Below are positions 47,176-56,110 of a stretch of 64,000 nucleotides of DNA, one piece after another (the first letter of the stretch is position 1; every line of letters starts with the position of its first letter). Both the position numbers and the translations under genes were made by a program. Source of the DNA: Duganella sp. Leaf126 (GTDB taxonomy: Bacteria; Pseudomonadota; Gammaproteobacteria; Burkholderiales; Burkholderiaceae_D); assembly GCF_001423125.1 (NCBI RefSeq), contig NZ_LMNW01000031.1:497761-561760 (forward strand), read 5' to 3'. A model generated the notes under the pieces. It was given only the letters and a program-made list of their open reading frames with translations, did no database searches and was not told the origin of the DNA.

Positions 47176-47484
47176 ATGAACACCAGCCACAACGATAGCC
47201 CGCCCCGCGCCACGCGCCTGTTGCGCATCCGCGAGGTGCTGCGGCTGTGCGGGCTATCGCGCGCCACGTTGTACCGCGAGATCAAGCTGCACGCCTTCCC
47301 TGCCCCGGTCAAATTGTCGGCGCGGTCGGTGGGATGGTTGCAGGAAGATGTGGCGCAGTGGCTCGAGGCGCGCATTGCCCAGCGCGGACCGGCGTATGAC
47401 GCTGCGCCGCGCCCGAATCCTGGCGCGGCGAAGGAGACTGCTGCTACTGCGGACCGGGACCAGTCACCGCGCGAAGAGGAATGA
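47176..47484 (+). CDS. AlpA-family DNA-binding protein (excisionase-like)
   Basis: 102 residues. The MerR-like winged helix of AlpA is clear: LLRIREVLRLCGLSRATLYREIKLHAFPAPVKLSARSVGWLQEDVAQWLEARI. GAGGAGA lies 6 bases before the ATG at 47176; a much longer upstream reading lacks any such site. AlpA proteins regulate P4-type integrases and help excision. Its last 41 bases overlap the end of the integrase gene on the other strand, so the two transcripts are complementary at their 3' ends. Confidence 0.9.
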   Translation: MNTSHNDSPPRATRLLRIREVLRLCGLSRATLYREIKLHAFPAPVKLSARSVGWLQEDVAQWLEARIAQRGPAYDAAPRPNPGAAKETAATADRDQSPREEE

Positions 47485-48682
47485 CGTCCGCACCGGTACG
47501 CAGCTTGTCGAGGTAATCGGCCCAGCGCTGCATCATCGCGGCGCGTGCTGGCAGGTGCGCGGTGCGGTTGTAGGCGCGGCCGTTCGGGTCGATCACGCGG
47601 TGCGCCAGCTGGTGCTCGATCAGGTCCACGCGCTCTCCCAATACTTCGTCCATGATCGTGCGCGCCGTGGCGCGAAAACCGTGCGCCGTCATCACTTCCT
47701 TGGCAAAGCCCATGCCGCGCAAGGCCGCGTTGATGGTGTTCTCGCTCATGCAGGCCTGCTCGGTGCGCAGGCTGGGGAACACGTATTTGCCGTGGCCCGT
47801 AATGCGGCGCAGCTGGCGCAGGATCTCCAGCGCCTGGGTGGACAGCGGCACCATGTGCTCCGTGCGCATTTTCATCTTGGCGGCGGGGATGCGCCACGCG
47901 GCGCCATCGAGATCGAATTCGCGCCATTCTGCGGCGCGCAATTCACCCGGACGTACAAACACCAGCGGCGTCAGTTTTAACGCCGACACGGGCACGATAT
48001 GGCCGTTGTAGGCGTGGATCGCGCGCAGCAGCACCGCCAGTTCTTTCGGCTCGGTGATGGCGGCAAAATTGGTGCGCGGGACGGCGATCAGCGCGCCCTT
48101 CAAATCGGGCGTCACGTCGCGCTCGGACCAGCCGATCGCCACGCCATGACGCAGCACCTGGCCGCACAGCTGCTTGATGCGGTGGGCCGAATCGACGGCG
48201 CCGCGCGCCTCTACCCGCTGCACCACGCCCAGCACGTCGCGCGGCTTGATGGCCGATACCGGCAGGCTGCCGATGTACGGAAAGACGTCGTGCTCCAGCC
48301 ACGCCAGCACCTTCTCCTGGGTGGCGGTGCTGCGGCTGGCGTCCATCTTCGCCAGCCACAGGAGCGCCAGTGCGCGAAAGGTGTTCTGCGCGTCCTGGCG
48401 CCGTTGCTGCTCGTACGGATCGATGGCCGGCGCCCGCGGATCGACACCGGCGCGCAGCAGCTTGCGGGCGTCGGCGCACAGCTCGCGCGCCTCGGCCAGC
48501 GACACCTCCGGGTAGATGCCAAGGGCCAGCGTCTTGTGCCTGCCGTCGTAGCGGTAGTTCATCCGCCAGTACTTGTTGGACTCCTTGACCAGCAGGTACA
48601 GCGCGCGGCCGTCGCTGTATTTGTCGCCACTGGGCTTGCCGGAATGCTTGAGTTTCCGGATAAAAAGGTCGGTGAGTGTCAT
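47444..48682 (-). CDS. P4-type tyrosine integrase
   Basis: 412 residues. The N-terminal DUF4102 arm-binding domain starts TLTDLFIRKLKHSGKPSGDKYSDG, followed by the core-binding domain and the catalytic domain. Catalytic residues are Arg in VRPGELRAAEW, HGFRATA (His and Arg of box II), HQLAHR, and Tyr in GRAYNRT or the neighbouring DY of WADYLDKL. It is 195 bases from tRNA-Thr, which contains the att core. A longer start at 48745 is possible but would run through the arm-site cluster. It should catalyse integration and, with the AlpA-like protein, excision of the island. Confidence 0.95.
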   Translation of the reverse strand: MTLTDLFIRKLKHSGKPSGDKYSDGRALYLLVKESNKYWRMNYRYDGRHKTLALGIYPEVSLAEARELCADARKLLRAGVDPRAPAIDPYEQQRRQDAQNTFRALALLWLAKMDASRSTATQEKVLAWLEHDVFPYIGSLPVSAIKPRDVLGVVQRVEARGAVDSAHRIKQLCGQVLRHGVAIGWSERDVTPDLKGALIAVPRTNFAAITEPKELAVLLRAIHAYNGHIVPVSALKLTPLVFVRPGELRAAEWREFDLDGAAWRIPAAKMKMRTEHMVPLSTQALEILRQLRRITGHGKYVFPSLRTEQACMSENTINAALRGMGFAKEVMTAHGFRATARTIMDEVLGERVDLIEHQLAHRVIDPNGRAYNRTAHLPARAAMMQRWADYLDKLRTGADVIPLRAVTGPGPQ

Positions 48683-48716
48683 GGTGCGCAATCCCATTCC
48701 GGGTGCGGCGCCGATT

Positions 48717-48762
48717 GAGGGACCAACATTTTTCAGGAGGGACAAGCGCCAATTTGTCCCTC
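48717..48762. promoter_or_regulatory. Right cluster of putative integrase arm sites
   Basis: GAGGGAC at 48717-48723 and 48737-48743, and GTCCCTC at 48756-48762, directly upstream of the integrase start. These are the same heptamers as at the left end, so integrase binding here may also repress its own promoter. Confidence 0.6.
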
Positions 48763-48807
48763 ACCGGTCCTGGATTTCATGCTACAGCCCGGTAAACCAC
48801 AAGACAA

Positions 48808-48844
48808 CAAAAAACCCGCGCTCCCTATGAGAGAGGCGGGTTTT
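48808..48844 (-). terminator. Terminator of tRNA-Thr (island-borne)
   Basis: AAAACCCGC (48811-48819) pairs with GCGGGTTTT (48836-48844); on the minus strand a run of six T follows. It lies on the island side of the att core, between tRNA and integrase, and should stop tRNA transcription before the integrase gene. Confidence 0.8.
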
Positions 48845-48876
48845 GAGACTTCTTGACACTTTTTACTGCTGAGTTC

Positions 48877-48952
48877 TGGTGCCGCTTGCCGGAATCGAAC
48901 TGGCGACCTTTTCATTACGAATGAACTGCTCTACCAACTGAGCTAAAGCGGC
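48877..48952 (-). tRNA. tRNA-Thr (anticodon CGT)
   Basis: 76 nt including an encoded CCA. The acceptor GCCGCTT pairs with AAGCGGC; the D-arm is GCTC/GAGC, the anticodon loop TTCGTAA and the T-loop TTCGATT. The sequence closely follows enterobacterial tRNA-Thr(CGU). Its 3' half contains the att core of the island, and the gene stays intact because the element supplies the 3' end. Confidence 0.97.
48884..48899. repeat. Right att repeat inside tRNA-Thr
   Basis: GCTTGCCGGAATCGAA, identical to 39421-39436. It covers the 3' side of the T-arm and part of the acceptor stem, the usual crossover region for P4-type integrases. Confidence 0.75.
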
Positions 48953-49067
48953 GACGACCCGCATTCTAACAAAGAACCTTTACACCACGCTAGTGCAAAA
49001 CCGATATATTTTGGCGGCGATGCAAAAATAGCTTGCCGGGTGCGGATCAGGGCGCCATCAACCGCTA

Positions 49068-50069
49068 TTACCCCTTGTGGTAGCCGGTCACCACTTCCAC
49101 TTCCTCGCGCGAGCCGAGGAACACCGGTACGCGCTGGTGCAGCTTGGTGGGGACGATGTCGAGGATGCGCTGCTGGCCGTCGGTGGCGACGCCGCCCGCT
49201 TGCTCGACGATGAAGGCCATCGGGTTCGCTTCGTACATCAGGCGCAGCTTGCCGGGCATCGAGGTGTCGCGGGTGTCGGCCGGGTACATGAAGATGCCGC
49301 CGCGGTTCAGGATGCGGTGCACGTCGGCCACCATCGAGGCTACCCAGCGCATGTTGAAGTTGGCGCCGCGCGGGCCGGTGTCGCCGGCCAGCAGTTCGTT
49401 GACGTAGCGCTGCACCGGCGGGTGCCAGTGGCGCGCGTTGGAGGCGTTGATCGAGAATTCGCGGGTCTTGGCCGGAATCTGCATGTCGCGCTGGGTCAGC
49501 ACCCACGAACCCATTTCGCGGTCCAGGGTGAAGCAGTTGACGCCGTTGCCGGTGGTGAGCACCAGCATGGTCTGCGGGCCGTACACGGCGTAGCCGGCAG
49601 CGACCTGGCGCGTGCCCGGTTGCAGGAAGTCCTGCTCGCTCGGTTCGGTCATGCCTTCCGGCGCCTTCAGCACCGAGAAGATGGTGCCGATCGAGACGTT
49701 GACGTCGATGTTGGACGAGCCGTCCAGCGGGTCGAAGGTCAGCAGGTATTCGCCTTTCGGGTAGCGGTTCGGGATCTTGTGGATGGTTTCCATTTCTTCC
49801 GACGCCATCGCGGCCAGGTGGCCGCCCCATTCGTTCGCTTCGAGCAGGATCTCGTTGGAGATGATGTCGAGCTTTTTCTGCACTTCGCCCTGCACGTTCT
49901 CGGTGCTGGCCGTGCCCAGCACTTCGCCGAGCGCGCCTTTGCCCACGGCGTGGCTGATGGTCTTGCAGGCGCGCGCCACGACTTCGATCAGCAGGCGCAG
50001 TTCGGCGGGGATGGAATTGTTCTGGCGCTGTTCTTCGACCAGGTATTGGGTGAGGCTGATGCGTTTCAT
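49068..50069 (-). CDS. fbp: Fructose-1,6-bisphosphatase, class I
   Basis: 333 residues. Metal-site motifs are [13 protein letters not shown] and the Glu in ASEEME; the substrate loop GGIFMYP is present. It hydrolyses fructose-1,6-bisphosphate to fructose-6-phosphate in gluconeogenesis. It lies 28 bases after pepN on the same strand, so both may share a transcript. It is the first core gene to the right of the island. Confidence 0.97.
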   Translation of the reverse strand: MKRISLTQYLVEEQRQNNSIPAELRLLIEVVARACKTISHAVGKGALGEVLGTASTENVQGEVQKKLDIISNEILLEANEWGGHLAAMASEEMETIHKIPNRYPKGEYLLTFDPLDGSSNIDVNVSIGTIFSVLKAPEGMTEPSEQDFLQPGTRQVAAGYAVYGPQTMLVLTTGNGVNCFTLDREMGSWVLTQRDMQIPAKTREFSINASNARHWHPPVQRYVNELLAGDTGPRGANFNMRWVASMVADVHRILNRGGIFMYPADTRDTSMPGKLRLMYEANPMAFIVEQAGGVATDGQQRILDIVPTKLHQRVPVFLGSREEVEVVTGYHKG

Positions 50070-50097
50070 GGAGGGCCTTTAGTCAAGTTTGAAAATA

Positions 50098-52770
50098 TTA
50101 GTTGGCAAGCGCCTTGGTGATCACTTCCAGCACGTCGTTCGAGAGCCTGGTGTGGGCGGCGACCTGCTCCAGCGCGGCTTTCATCTGCGTCTGCAGCGCC
50201 GGCGCGTATCGGCGCCAGCGGTCCATGCTGCGCGCGAAGCGGGCCGCCACCTGCGGGTTGATCGCATCGAGCTTGATCACGTGCTCGGCCCAGAAGGCGT
50301 AGGCACTGCCGTCGGCGGCGTGGAACTGCGACGGATTGGCGTTGGTGAAGTTGAACAGCAGGCTGCGCGCGCGGTTCGGGTTCTTCAGCGTGAAGGCCGG
50401 ATGCTGCATCAGCTTGCGCACGCAAGCGACATCGGTGGTGGGCGTGGCGGCCTGCATGGCAAACCACTTGTCGATCACCAGCGCCTCGTTGGCAAAGTCG
50501 TCGTAGAAGCGCTGCAGGTAGGCGCTGGCGTCGGTGCCGCTGTGGATCAGCGCCACCAGGGCGGCGAAGCGGTCGGTCATGTTGCCGGCGTGTTCGCACT
50601 GGTGCTGCGCCAGCGACAGCGTGACCGCGTCCGGCGCCGTCAGCAGGTACGACAGGCACAGGTTTTTCAGCGCGCGCTTGCCGGCCGACAGTGCGTCCGG
50701 GCTGTATTCGCCGGGCGTCTGGTTGGCGTGGTACTGCGCCAGCAGTTCGGTGCGCAGCTCGGCGCCGATGGTGCGGCGCATGAACTGGCGCGCGGCGTGG
50801 ATCGCGTGCGGATCGACCACGTCCATCTGCTCGGCGATCATGCCTTCCGACGGCAGGATCAGGGCCAGCTCGCGGAAGGCCGGATCGAGCGCGTCGTCGG
50901 TCAGCAGCGCGCGCTGGGCGTCGAGGAAGGTGGCGTCGAGCTTGAGCGGCTTGTCGCCGTGCTTGTCGCGATGGTGATGGCTGCCGGCTGCCAGCTGCGC
51001 GGTGAGTTTCAGCAGACGCGCCATGGCCAGGCGCTGGCCTGCTTCCCAGCGGTTGACGGGATCGCTGTCGTGGCGGAACAGGTGCAGCAGTTCGTCGTCG
51101 GTGTAGTCGTATTCGAGGATCACCGGCGCCGAGAAATCGCGCAGGATCGATGGCGTCGGGCGCTCGTCGATATTACGGAAGCGGAAAATCTGCTCCGGCT
51201 GCGTCAGTTCCAGCACCACGGTGGTGGCATCCTGGTCGTGGTGCGCGCCATCGAGCGTGAGCGGCAGGTCGCGGCCATCCTCGCCCAGCAGGCCCACCGC
51301 CACGGGAATGTGAAACGGCAGCTGGTCCGGGTGGTTGCTGCGTTGGGACAGGATGATGTCGAAGTTGCGCTTGACCGCGTCGTAGCGGGTGCGCGCGGTG
51401 ACCACGGGCGTGCCGGCCTGGCTGTACCAGCGCTCGAACTGGCCCAGGTCGCGGCCGTTGGCGTCGGCCATGGCGGCGCGGAAGTCGTCGCAGGTCACGG
51501 CCTGGCCGTCGTGGCGCTCGAAGTACAGGTCCATGCCCTTGCGGAAGCCGTCGCGGCCCACCAGCGTCTGGTACATGCGCACCACTTCCGCGCCCTTTTC
51601 GTACACGGTGACGGTGTAAAAATTATTGATCTCGACAAAGGAGTCGGGGCGCACCGGGTGCGACATCGGGCCCGCATCCTCGGGGAACTGCGCCTGGCGC
51701 AGCGTGCGCACCTGGTCGATGCGGGTGACGGCGCGGCCGCTGTCGCTGCCGATCATGTCGGCGGAAAACTCCTGGTCGCGGAACACGGTCAGGCCTTCCT
51801 TGAGCGACAGCTGGAACCAGTCGCGGCACGTCACGCGGTTGCCGGTCCAGTTATGGAAGTACTCGTGGCCCACCACGGCTTCGATGCCGGCGTAATCGAC
51901 ATCGGTGGCCACCCGCGGGTTGGCCAGCACGAACTTGGTGTTGAAGATGTTCAGACCCTTGTTTTCCATCGCGCCCATGTTGAAGTCGCCCACGGCCACG
52001 ATCATGAAGCGGTCCAGGTCCAGCTCCAGGCCGAAGCGCTCCTCGTCCCAGCGGATCGAGTTCTTCAGCGACTGCATCGCGTAGTCGGTCTTGTCGAGGT
52101 TGCCGTCCTCCACCCACACCTGCAGCAGCACTTCGCGGCCCGAGTTCAGCGTGTAGGTCTCTTCCTGGCACACCAGCCTGGCGGCGACCAGCGCGAACAG
52201 GTACGACGGCTTCTTGAACGGGTCTTCCCATTTGGCGTAGTGGCGGCCGTCGCCGAGATCGCCCTCTTCGATCAGGTTGCCGTTCGACAGCAGCACCGGG
52301 TAGGTCGCCTTGTCGGCGCGCAGCATCACCGTGTACCTGGCCATCACGTCCGGGCGGTCCGGGAAATACGTGATGCGGCGGAAGCCCTCGGCTTCGCACT
52401 GGGTGAAGAAATTATCGTTCGAGACGTACAGGCCCGACAGCGTGGTGTTTTCCACCGGCGCGCACAAGGTTTCGATCTCGAGCACCACGTGCTCGGGCGC
52501 GTTCCTGATCGTCAGCAGTACGCCGTCGATCTCGTACTGGTCCGCCTGCAGCACGGCGCCGTTCAGTCGCAGCTGCACCAGTTCGATGTCCTCGCCGTGC
52601 AGCACGATGTCGCTGTGCCGGCCGTCCGGGTTGCGCTGCATGGTGATGCGGTTGGCCACGATGGTGCGGCTGGGGTCCAGGTCGAAGCCCAGTTCAACCG
52701 TCTCCACCAGATAGGCGGGAGGGGTGTAATCTTTGCGGTAAATCGTCAGAGGGCTGCTGTCTGTGCGCAT
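50098..52770 (-). CDS. pepN: Aminopeptidase N
   Basis: 890 residues, M1 zinc peptidase. GAMENKGLNIFN binds the peptide N-terminus. The zinc site is HEYFH in VVGHEYFHNWTGNRVT, with the third ligand Glu 19 residues later in LKEGLTVFRDQEFS. It removes N-terminal residues from peptides in the cytosol. ATG 52770 matches the usual start; a TTG eight codons upstream is possible. fbp follows by 28 bases. Confidence 0.97.
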   Translation of the reverse strand: MRTDSSPLTIYRKDYTPPAYLVETVELGFDLDPSRTIVANRITMQRNPDGRHSDIVLHGEDIELVQLRLNGAVLQADQYEIDGVLLTIRNAPEHVVLEIETLCAPVENTTLSGLYVSNDNFFTQCEAEGFRRITYFPDRPDVMARYTVMLRADKATYPVLLSNGNLIEEGDLGDGRHYAKWEDPFKKPSYLFALVAARLVCQEETYTLNSGREVLLQVWVEDGNLDKTDYAMQSLKNSIRWDEERFGLELDLDRFMIVAVGDFNMGAMENKGLNIFNTKFVLANPRVATDVDYAGIEAVVGHEYFHNWTGNRVTCRDWFQLSLKEGLTVFRDQEFSADMIGSDSGRAVTRIDQVRTLRQAQFPEDAGPMSHPVRPDSFVEINNFYTVTVYEKGAEVVRMYQTLVGRDGFRKGMDLYFERHDGQAVTCDDFRAAMADANGRDLGQFERWYSQAGTPVVTARTRYDAVKRNFDIILSQRSNHPDQLPFHIPVAVGLLGEDGRDLPLTLDGAHHDQDATTVVLELTQPEQIFRFRNIDERPTPSILRDFSAPVILEYDYTDDELLHLFRHDSDPVNRWEAGQRLAMARLLKLTAQLAAGSHHHRDKHGDKPLKLDATFLDAQRALLTDDALDPAFRELALILPSEGMIAEQMDVVDPHAIHAARQFMRRTIGAELRTELLAQYHANQTPGEYSPDALSAGKRALKNLCLSYLLTAPDAVTLSLAQHQCEHAGNMTDRFAALVALIHSGTDASAYLQRFYDDFANEALVIDKWFAMQAATPTTDVACVRKLMQHPAFTLKNPNRARSLLFNFTNANPSQFHAADGSAYAFWAEHVIKLDAINPQVAARFARSMDRWRRYAPALQTQMKAALEQVAAHTRLSNDVLEVITKALAN

Positions 52771-52979
52771 GGGGAAATGATGGACGTTAGGCAAAAGTCT
52801 ATTTTACCAATACCAGCGCCCGGTCGACGCCTGATTTCCCGGCGCCGGCCAAAGTTGCTGATTTCCACGCCGCCGTAACATTCTGTAATAATTTTGATTA
52901 GTAACCGTGCGCGGCATACACTGTAGCGCTGAACATACCGTCTTTCCGTGTTTTCCGTCCCGTTACCAAGAGGTCTATC

Positions 52980-53666
52980 ATGAGATATCTCGCCATCCTG
53001 GCGACTGCCGCCGTCATGTTGCTGACGGGCTGCGCCACCACCATCCGCAGCGACGTGACCGCCTTCAATGCGTGGCCGGCCGACCTGCAAGCGAAAACCT
53101 ATGCGTTCGAGGCGCCGCGCGGCGTGGACGATACGCTCGAGTATCGCAGCTACCAGGTCCTGGTGAGCAATGAACTGAGCAAGCTGGGCTTCCAGCAGGC
53201 GAACGAAGGCCAGCAGCCGAACCTGCTCGTGGGCATGAAATACCTGACCATCGACCAGCCGATCCGCGTGCTGCGCGAAGATCCGTTCCTGGGCGCGCCG
53301 TGGGGCAGCCCGTACTGGGGCCGTCCCGGCTACGGCCGCTATGGCTGGGGCTATTCGCGCTGGGCCTACAGCCCGTTCTACGATCCATTCCGCTACAACG
53401 GCTTCGGCGTGGAAGAGCAGATCCGCCACCAGTACCAGCGCCAGCTGCGCGTAACCATCAACACCACGAGCGGGCGCAAGCTGTATGACGTGACCGTGCA
53501 AAACACCAGCAACGTCGCTGCCACGCCGCACGTGATGCCGGCGCTGGTGCAAAGCGCCTTTACCGGCTTCCCCGGCCAGAGCGGCGTGCCGCGCCGGGTG
53601 GAAGTGACGATCGATCCCAAGGTCGATACCGTGGTGGCCGGTCAGCCTGCGCCGAAGATGAACTGA
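52980..53666 (+). CDS. DUF4136-type outer-membrane lipoprotein
   Basis: 228 residues. Lipoprotein signal MRYLAILATAAVMLLTGC, then the DUF4136 pattern KTYAFEAP...EYRSYQVLVSNELSKLGFQ and NLLVGMKYLTI. An aromatic Gly/Tyr/Trp stretch (WGSPYWGRPGYGRYGWGYSR) interrupts the middle, followed by RQLRVTINTTSGRKLYDVTVQN. The function of the family is not known; it is an envelope protein. It is divergent from pepN and has its own terminator. Confidence 0.85.
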   Translation: MRYLAILATAAVMLLTGCATTIRSDVTAFNAWPADLQAKTYAFEAPRGVDDTLEYRSYQVLVSNELSKLGFQQANEGQQPNLLVGMKYLTIDQPIRVLREDPFLGAPWGSPYWGRPGYGRYGWGYSRWAYSPFYDPFRYNGFGVEEQIRHQYQRQLRVTINTTSGRKLYDVTVQNTSNVAATPHVMPALVQSAFTGFPGQSGVPRRVEVTIDPKVDTVVAGQPAPKMN

Positions 53667-53672
53667 TACGGG

Positions 53673-53697
53673 GCCGCTCCCGGCGGGAGCGGCTTTT
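53673..53697 (+). terminator. Rho-independent terminator of the DUF4136 gene
   Basis: GCCGCTCCC pairs with GGGAGCGGC around a 3-base loop, followed by TTTT. Confidence 0.85.
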
Positions 53698-53712
53698 CGT
53701 CACGCCAAAAGA

Positions 53713-53745
53713 AAAGCGCCTGTGTTTGCACACAGGCGCTTTTTT
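53713..53745. terminator. Bidirectional terminator between convergent genes
   Basis: GCGCCTGTGT pairs with ACACAGGCGC around TTGC, with AAAA before and TTTTTT after, so it can act on both strands. It ends the CsbD transcript from the right and backs up the preceding terminator. Confidence 0.85.
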
Positions 53746-53759
53746 CTTGACGCGATCAA

Positions 53760-53939
53760 TTACTTGGTCACGATCTTGGCAGCTTCCTTGATGTCGCCGA
53801 GTTTTTCCTGGGCTTTACCTTCGCCCTGCTTGGCCAGACCCTTGGCTTCCTGCTCCGGGCTGTCGATCAGATCGCCGACCTTTTCCTGGATCTTGCCGCC
53901 GATGTCTTTCAGTTTGCCTTCGATTTGGTCCTTGTTCAT
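53760..53939 (-). CDS. CsbD-family stress protein
   Basis: 59 residues: MNKDQIEGKLKDIGGKIQEKVGDLIDSPEQEAKGLAKQGEGKAQEKLGD, the complete CsbD signature. CsbD/YjbJ proteins are very abundant in stressed or stationary cells and largely helical; their biochemical role is unknown. A reading from 54002 would add residues foreign to the family. It is monocistronic, closed by the bidirectional terminator. Confidence 0.95.
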   Translation of the reverse strand: MNKDQIEGKLKDIGGKIQEKVGDLIDSPEQEAKGLAKQGEGKAQEKLGDIKEAAKIVTK

Positions 53940-54041
53940 GGTATGACTCCTTGTCTGGGCAACAGCCGGAATGGCTTTGCATTGCGTCCAGAATACTTCC
54001 ATGAAGCAAACGCGTCTGTACGCTTGCGTACCAAATACTGG

Positions 54042-54518
54042 TTACACGCCCGCATGCTGTTTCAGGTAGCGCGGCATCCACCACCACACCCCGAAAATCA
54101 GCACGGCCACCACCGCGGAGGTGACCAGCCCGACCGTGCCGCCGAACACTTCCGAGATCACCAGGTTGGTGCCCAGCACCAGCGCGATGGCCAGCGCCAG
54201 CGACCCGCTCACCATCAGCCGGGTGGCCACGCGCTTGAAGCGCGCCCGGTCTTTCAGCGGCCGCATGATGCGGTGCTGCACGGCCGGGGCGCTCAGCAGT
54301 ACCAGGCTGGTCAGCGACAGCACGAAGGTGGCCAGGAACAGCAGCTTTTCGCTGTGGACGATGCGCGCGAAGCCGCCGTTGAACGGCAGGATGATGAGAA
54401 AGGCGGTCAGCATCTGCGCGCCGGGCAGCAGGATGCGCATTTCGCTGAGCATGTCGGAAAAGTCGCCGGCGTCCTGATCGTCGCGGTCGCTGCGCTCGTC
54501 GAACATCTGCCCGCTCAT
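54042..54518 (-). CDS. DUF6328 membrane protein
   Basis: 158 residues. A charged N-terminus, then four hydrophobic segments: QMLTAFLIILPFNGGF, LLFLATFVLSLTSLVLLSA, a third in the SGSLALAIALVLGTNLVI region, and LVTSAVVAVLIFGVWWW. The order with LSEMRILLPGAQ and PAVQHRIMRPLKDRARFKRVATRL between them is that of DUF6328. The start overlaps the stop of the quinone oxidoreductase gene (ATGA), so it is translated with it. Function unknown. Confidence 0.8.
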   Translation of the reverse strand: MSGQMFDERSDRDDQDAGDFSDMLSEMRILLPGAQMLTAFLIILPFNGGFARIVHSEKLLFLATFVLSLTSLVLLSAPAVQHRIMRPLKDRARFKRVATRLMVSGSLALAIALVLGTNLVISEVFGGTVGLVTSAVVAVLIFGVWWWMPRYLKQHAGV

Positions 54519-55489
54519 GGCAGCAGGATGGACGAGCCCGTGGTTTTGCGGCCTTCGAGGTCGCGGTGGGCCTGCGCCACGTCGGCCAGCGCGTAGCGCT
54601 GGCGCACGTCCACTTTTACTTCGCCGCTGGCGATAACGCCGAACAGCGAGCGCGCGGCCGTCTCCAGCTCCTCGCGCGTGGACAGGTAGGCCGCCATCGA
54701 CGGCCGGGTCACGTACAGCGAGCCGCGCTTGGCCAGCTCGGCCAGCGCAAACGATTCCACCGGCCCGGACGCGTTGCCGAAGCTGACCATGGTGCCCAGC
54801 GGCGCCAGGCAGTCGAGCGAAGCGATGAAAGTATCCTTGCCGATCGAATCGTACACGGCGCGCACGCCCTTGCCGCCGGTGAGCTCGCGCACCCGCTCGG
54901 TAAAATTCTCGGTGTTGTAGTTGATGACGTGGGCAGCGCCATGTTCGATGGCCAGCGCCGCCTTCTCGCTCGAGCCGACCGTGCCGATCAGCGTCACGCC
55001 CAAAATCTTGGCCCACTGGCAGGCGATCAAACCGACGCCGCCGGCCGCCGCGTGGAACACGATGGTGTCGCCGGCTTTCAGCGCCACCGTGCGGTGCAGC
55101 AGGTATTGCACGGTGAGCCCCTGCAGCATCATGGCGGCCGCCGTGTCGAAGCCGACGTTATCGGGCAGCACCAGCAGCTTCGACGCCGGCATGTTGCGGG
55201 CCTCGGCGTAAGCGCCGATCGGACCGCCCGCATAGGCCACGCGGTCGCCCACCTGGACCTCGGTCACGCCCTCGCCCACCGCCGCGACCACGCCGGCGCC
55301 TTCCATGCCCAGGCCGGCGGGCAGCGGTTGCGGATACAGGCCGGTGCGGTGATACACGTCGATGAAGTTCAGGCCGATGGCCTCGTGGCGCACCTGCGCT
55401 TCGCCGGGACCGGGCGCGCCGAGGTCGGCGTCCACCAGTTCCATCACTTCCGGGCCGCCGTGGCGGCTGATGCGTATTGCCTTGGTCAT
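54515..55489 (-). CDS. qor: NADPH:quinone oxidoreductase (zinc-free MDR family)
   Basis: 324 residues. Family marks are GLNFIDVYHRTGLYPQPLPAGLG, the cofactor-binding HAAAGGVGLIACQWAK, and YDSIGKDTF. No structural or catalytic zinc Cys set is present, as expected for Qor. It reduces quinones using NADPH. GGAG lies about 7 bases before the ATG at 55489; an in-frame ATG at 55501 is possible. It is coupled to the DUF6328 gene downstream, and mgsA lies upstream on the same strand. Confidence 0.93.
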   Translation of the reverse strand: MTKAIRISRHGGPEVMELVDADLGAPGPGEAQVRHEAIGLNFIDVYHRTGLYPQPLPAGLGMEGAGVVAAVGEGVTEVQVGDRVAYAGGPIGAYAEARNMPASKLLVLPDNVGFDTAAAMMLQGLTVQYLLHRTVALKAGDTIVFHAAAGGVGLIACQWAKILGVTLIGTVGSSEKAALAIEHGAAHVINYNTENFTERVRELTGGKGVRAVYDSIGKDTFIASLDCLAPLGTMVSFGNASGPVESFALAELAKRGSLYVTRPSMAAYLSTREELETAARSLFGVIASGEVKVDVRQRYALADVAQAHRDLEGRKTTGSSILLP

Positions 55490-55529
55490 TGCATGCTCCA
55501 TCAATGTAATGGAAACAGTGTAACGTGCG

Positions 55530-55916
55530 TCAGGTGGCTGCAGCGCGCAACTGCAACTGCGACAGCACCAGGTGCGCCGACGAGACGTTGGTGGCGCACG
55601 GCGTGTTGTGCACGTCGCAGGCGCGCACCAGCGCATTGATGTCGGGCTCGTGCGGCTGCGGCGTCATCGGGTCGCGCAGGAAGATCACGCAATCGACCTC
55701 GCCCTGCACCAGCATCGAACCGATCTGCAGGTCACCGCCGAACGGTCCCGAATGCTTGCGGTCCACCACCAGGCCCAGTTCGTTGGCCAGGCGCCCGCCC
55801 GTGGTGCCGGTGGCCACCAGGTCGCAGCTGGCCAGGAAGTCGCGGTACTGGCCGGCCAGCAGGATCATGTCGTCTTTTTTCTTGTCGTGCGCAATCAGGG
55901 CAATGCGGGTTTTCAT
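55530..55916 (-). CDS. mgsA: Methylglyoxal synthase
   Basis: 128 residues. Converts dihydroxyacetone phosphate to methylglyoxal and phosphate. Motifs: [13 protein letters not shown] with the phosphate-contacting residues, [20 protein letters not shown], and [18 protein letters not shown] with the catalytic Asp and His. Length and order match E. coli MgsA. It lies 40 bases upstream of qor on the same strand. No strong ribosome-binding site is visible. Confidence 0.96.
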   Translation of the reverse strand: MKTRIALIAHDKKKDDMILLAGQYRDFLASCDLVATGTTGGRLANELGLVVDRKHSGPFGGDLQIGSMLVQGEVDCVIFLRDPMTPQPHEPDINALVRACDVHNTPCATNVSSAHLVLSQLQLRAAAT

Positions 55917-56110
55917 CAGCGGGTCCGTTCAGAGGGTGACATGGCGGTTTGGCGCGGTGTTATCCGCGCAGCGATTGTACGGGATAGCGCCGCCCGGCCA
56001 TACCACAGCGCCTTTTCACCCGGCCGCGGCGGCGGTTTCTGCAACACCGCTTGTGCTAGAATACCGCCCTCACCGGATACCTCAAATCTATCGCCAAAGG
56101 ACGACCGAAC

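Larger units (their letters stand above)
39421..48899. mobile_element. tRNA-Thr-integrated genomic island (P4-type integrase)
   Basis: About 9.5 kb bounded by a 16-bp perfect direct repeat of the tRNA-Thr(CGT) 3' region. It carries a P4-type integrase next to the tRNA, an AlpA-like regulator, clustered GTCCCTC heptamers near both ends, an ABC-3C-type three-gene operon, a YefM-YoeB pair and a decayed AlbA/Schlafen-type gene. Composition is mosaic: the ABC-3C genes are clearly poorer in GC than the host, while integrase and alpA are host-like. No conjugation or phage structural gene is present, so it would move with help from another element or only by its integrase. Confidence 0.85.
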
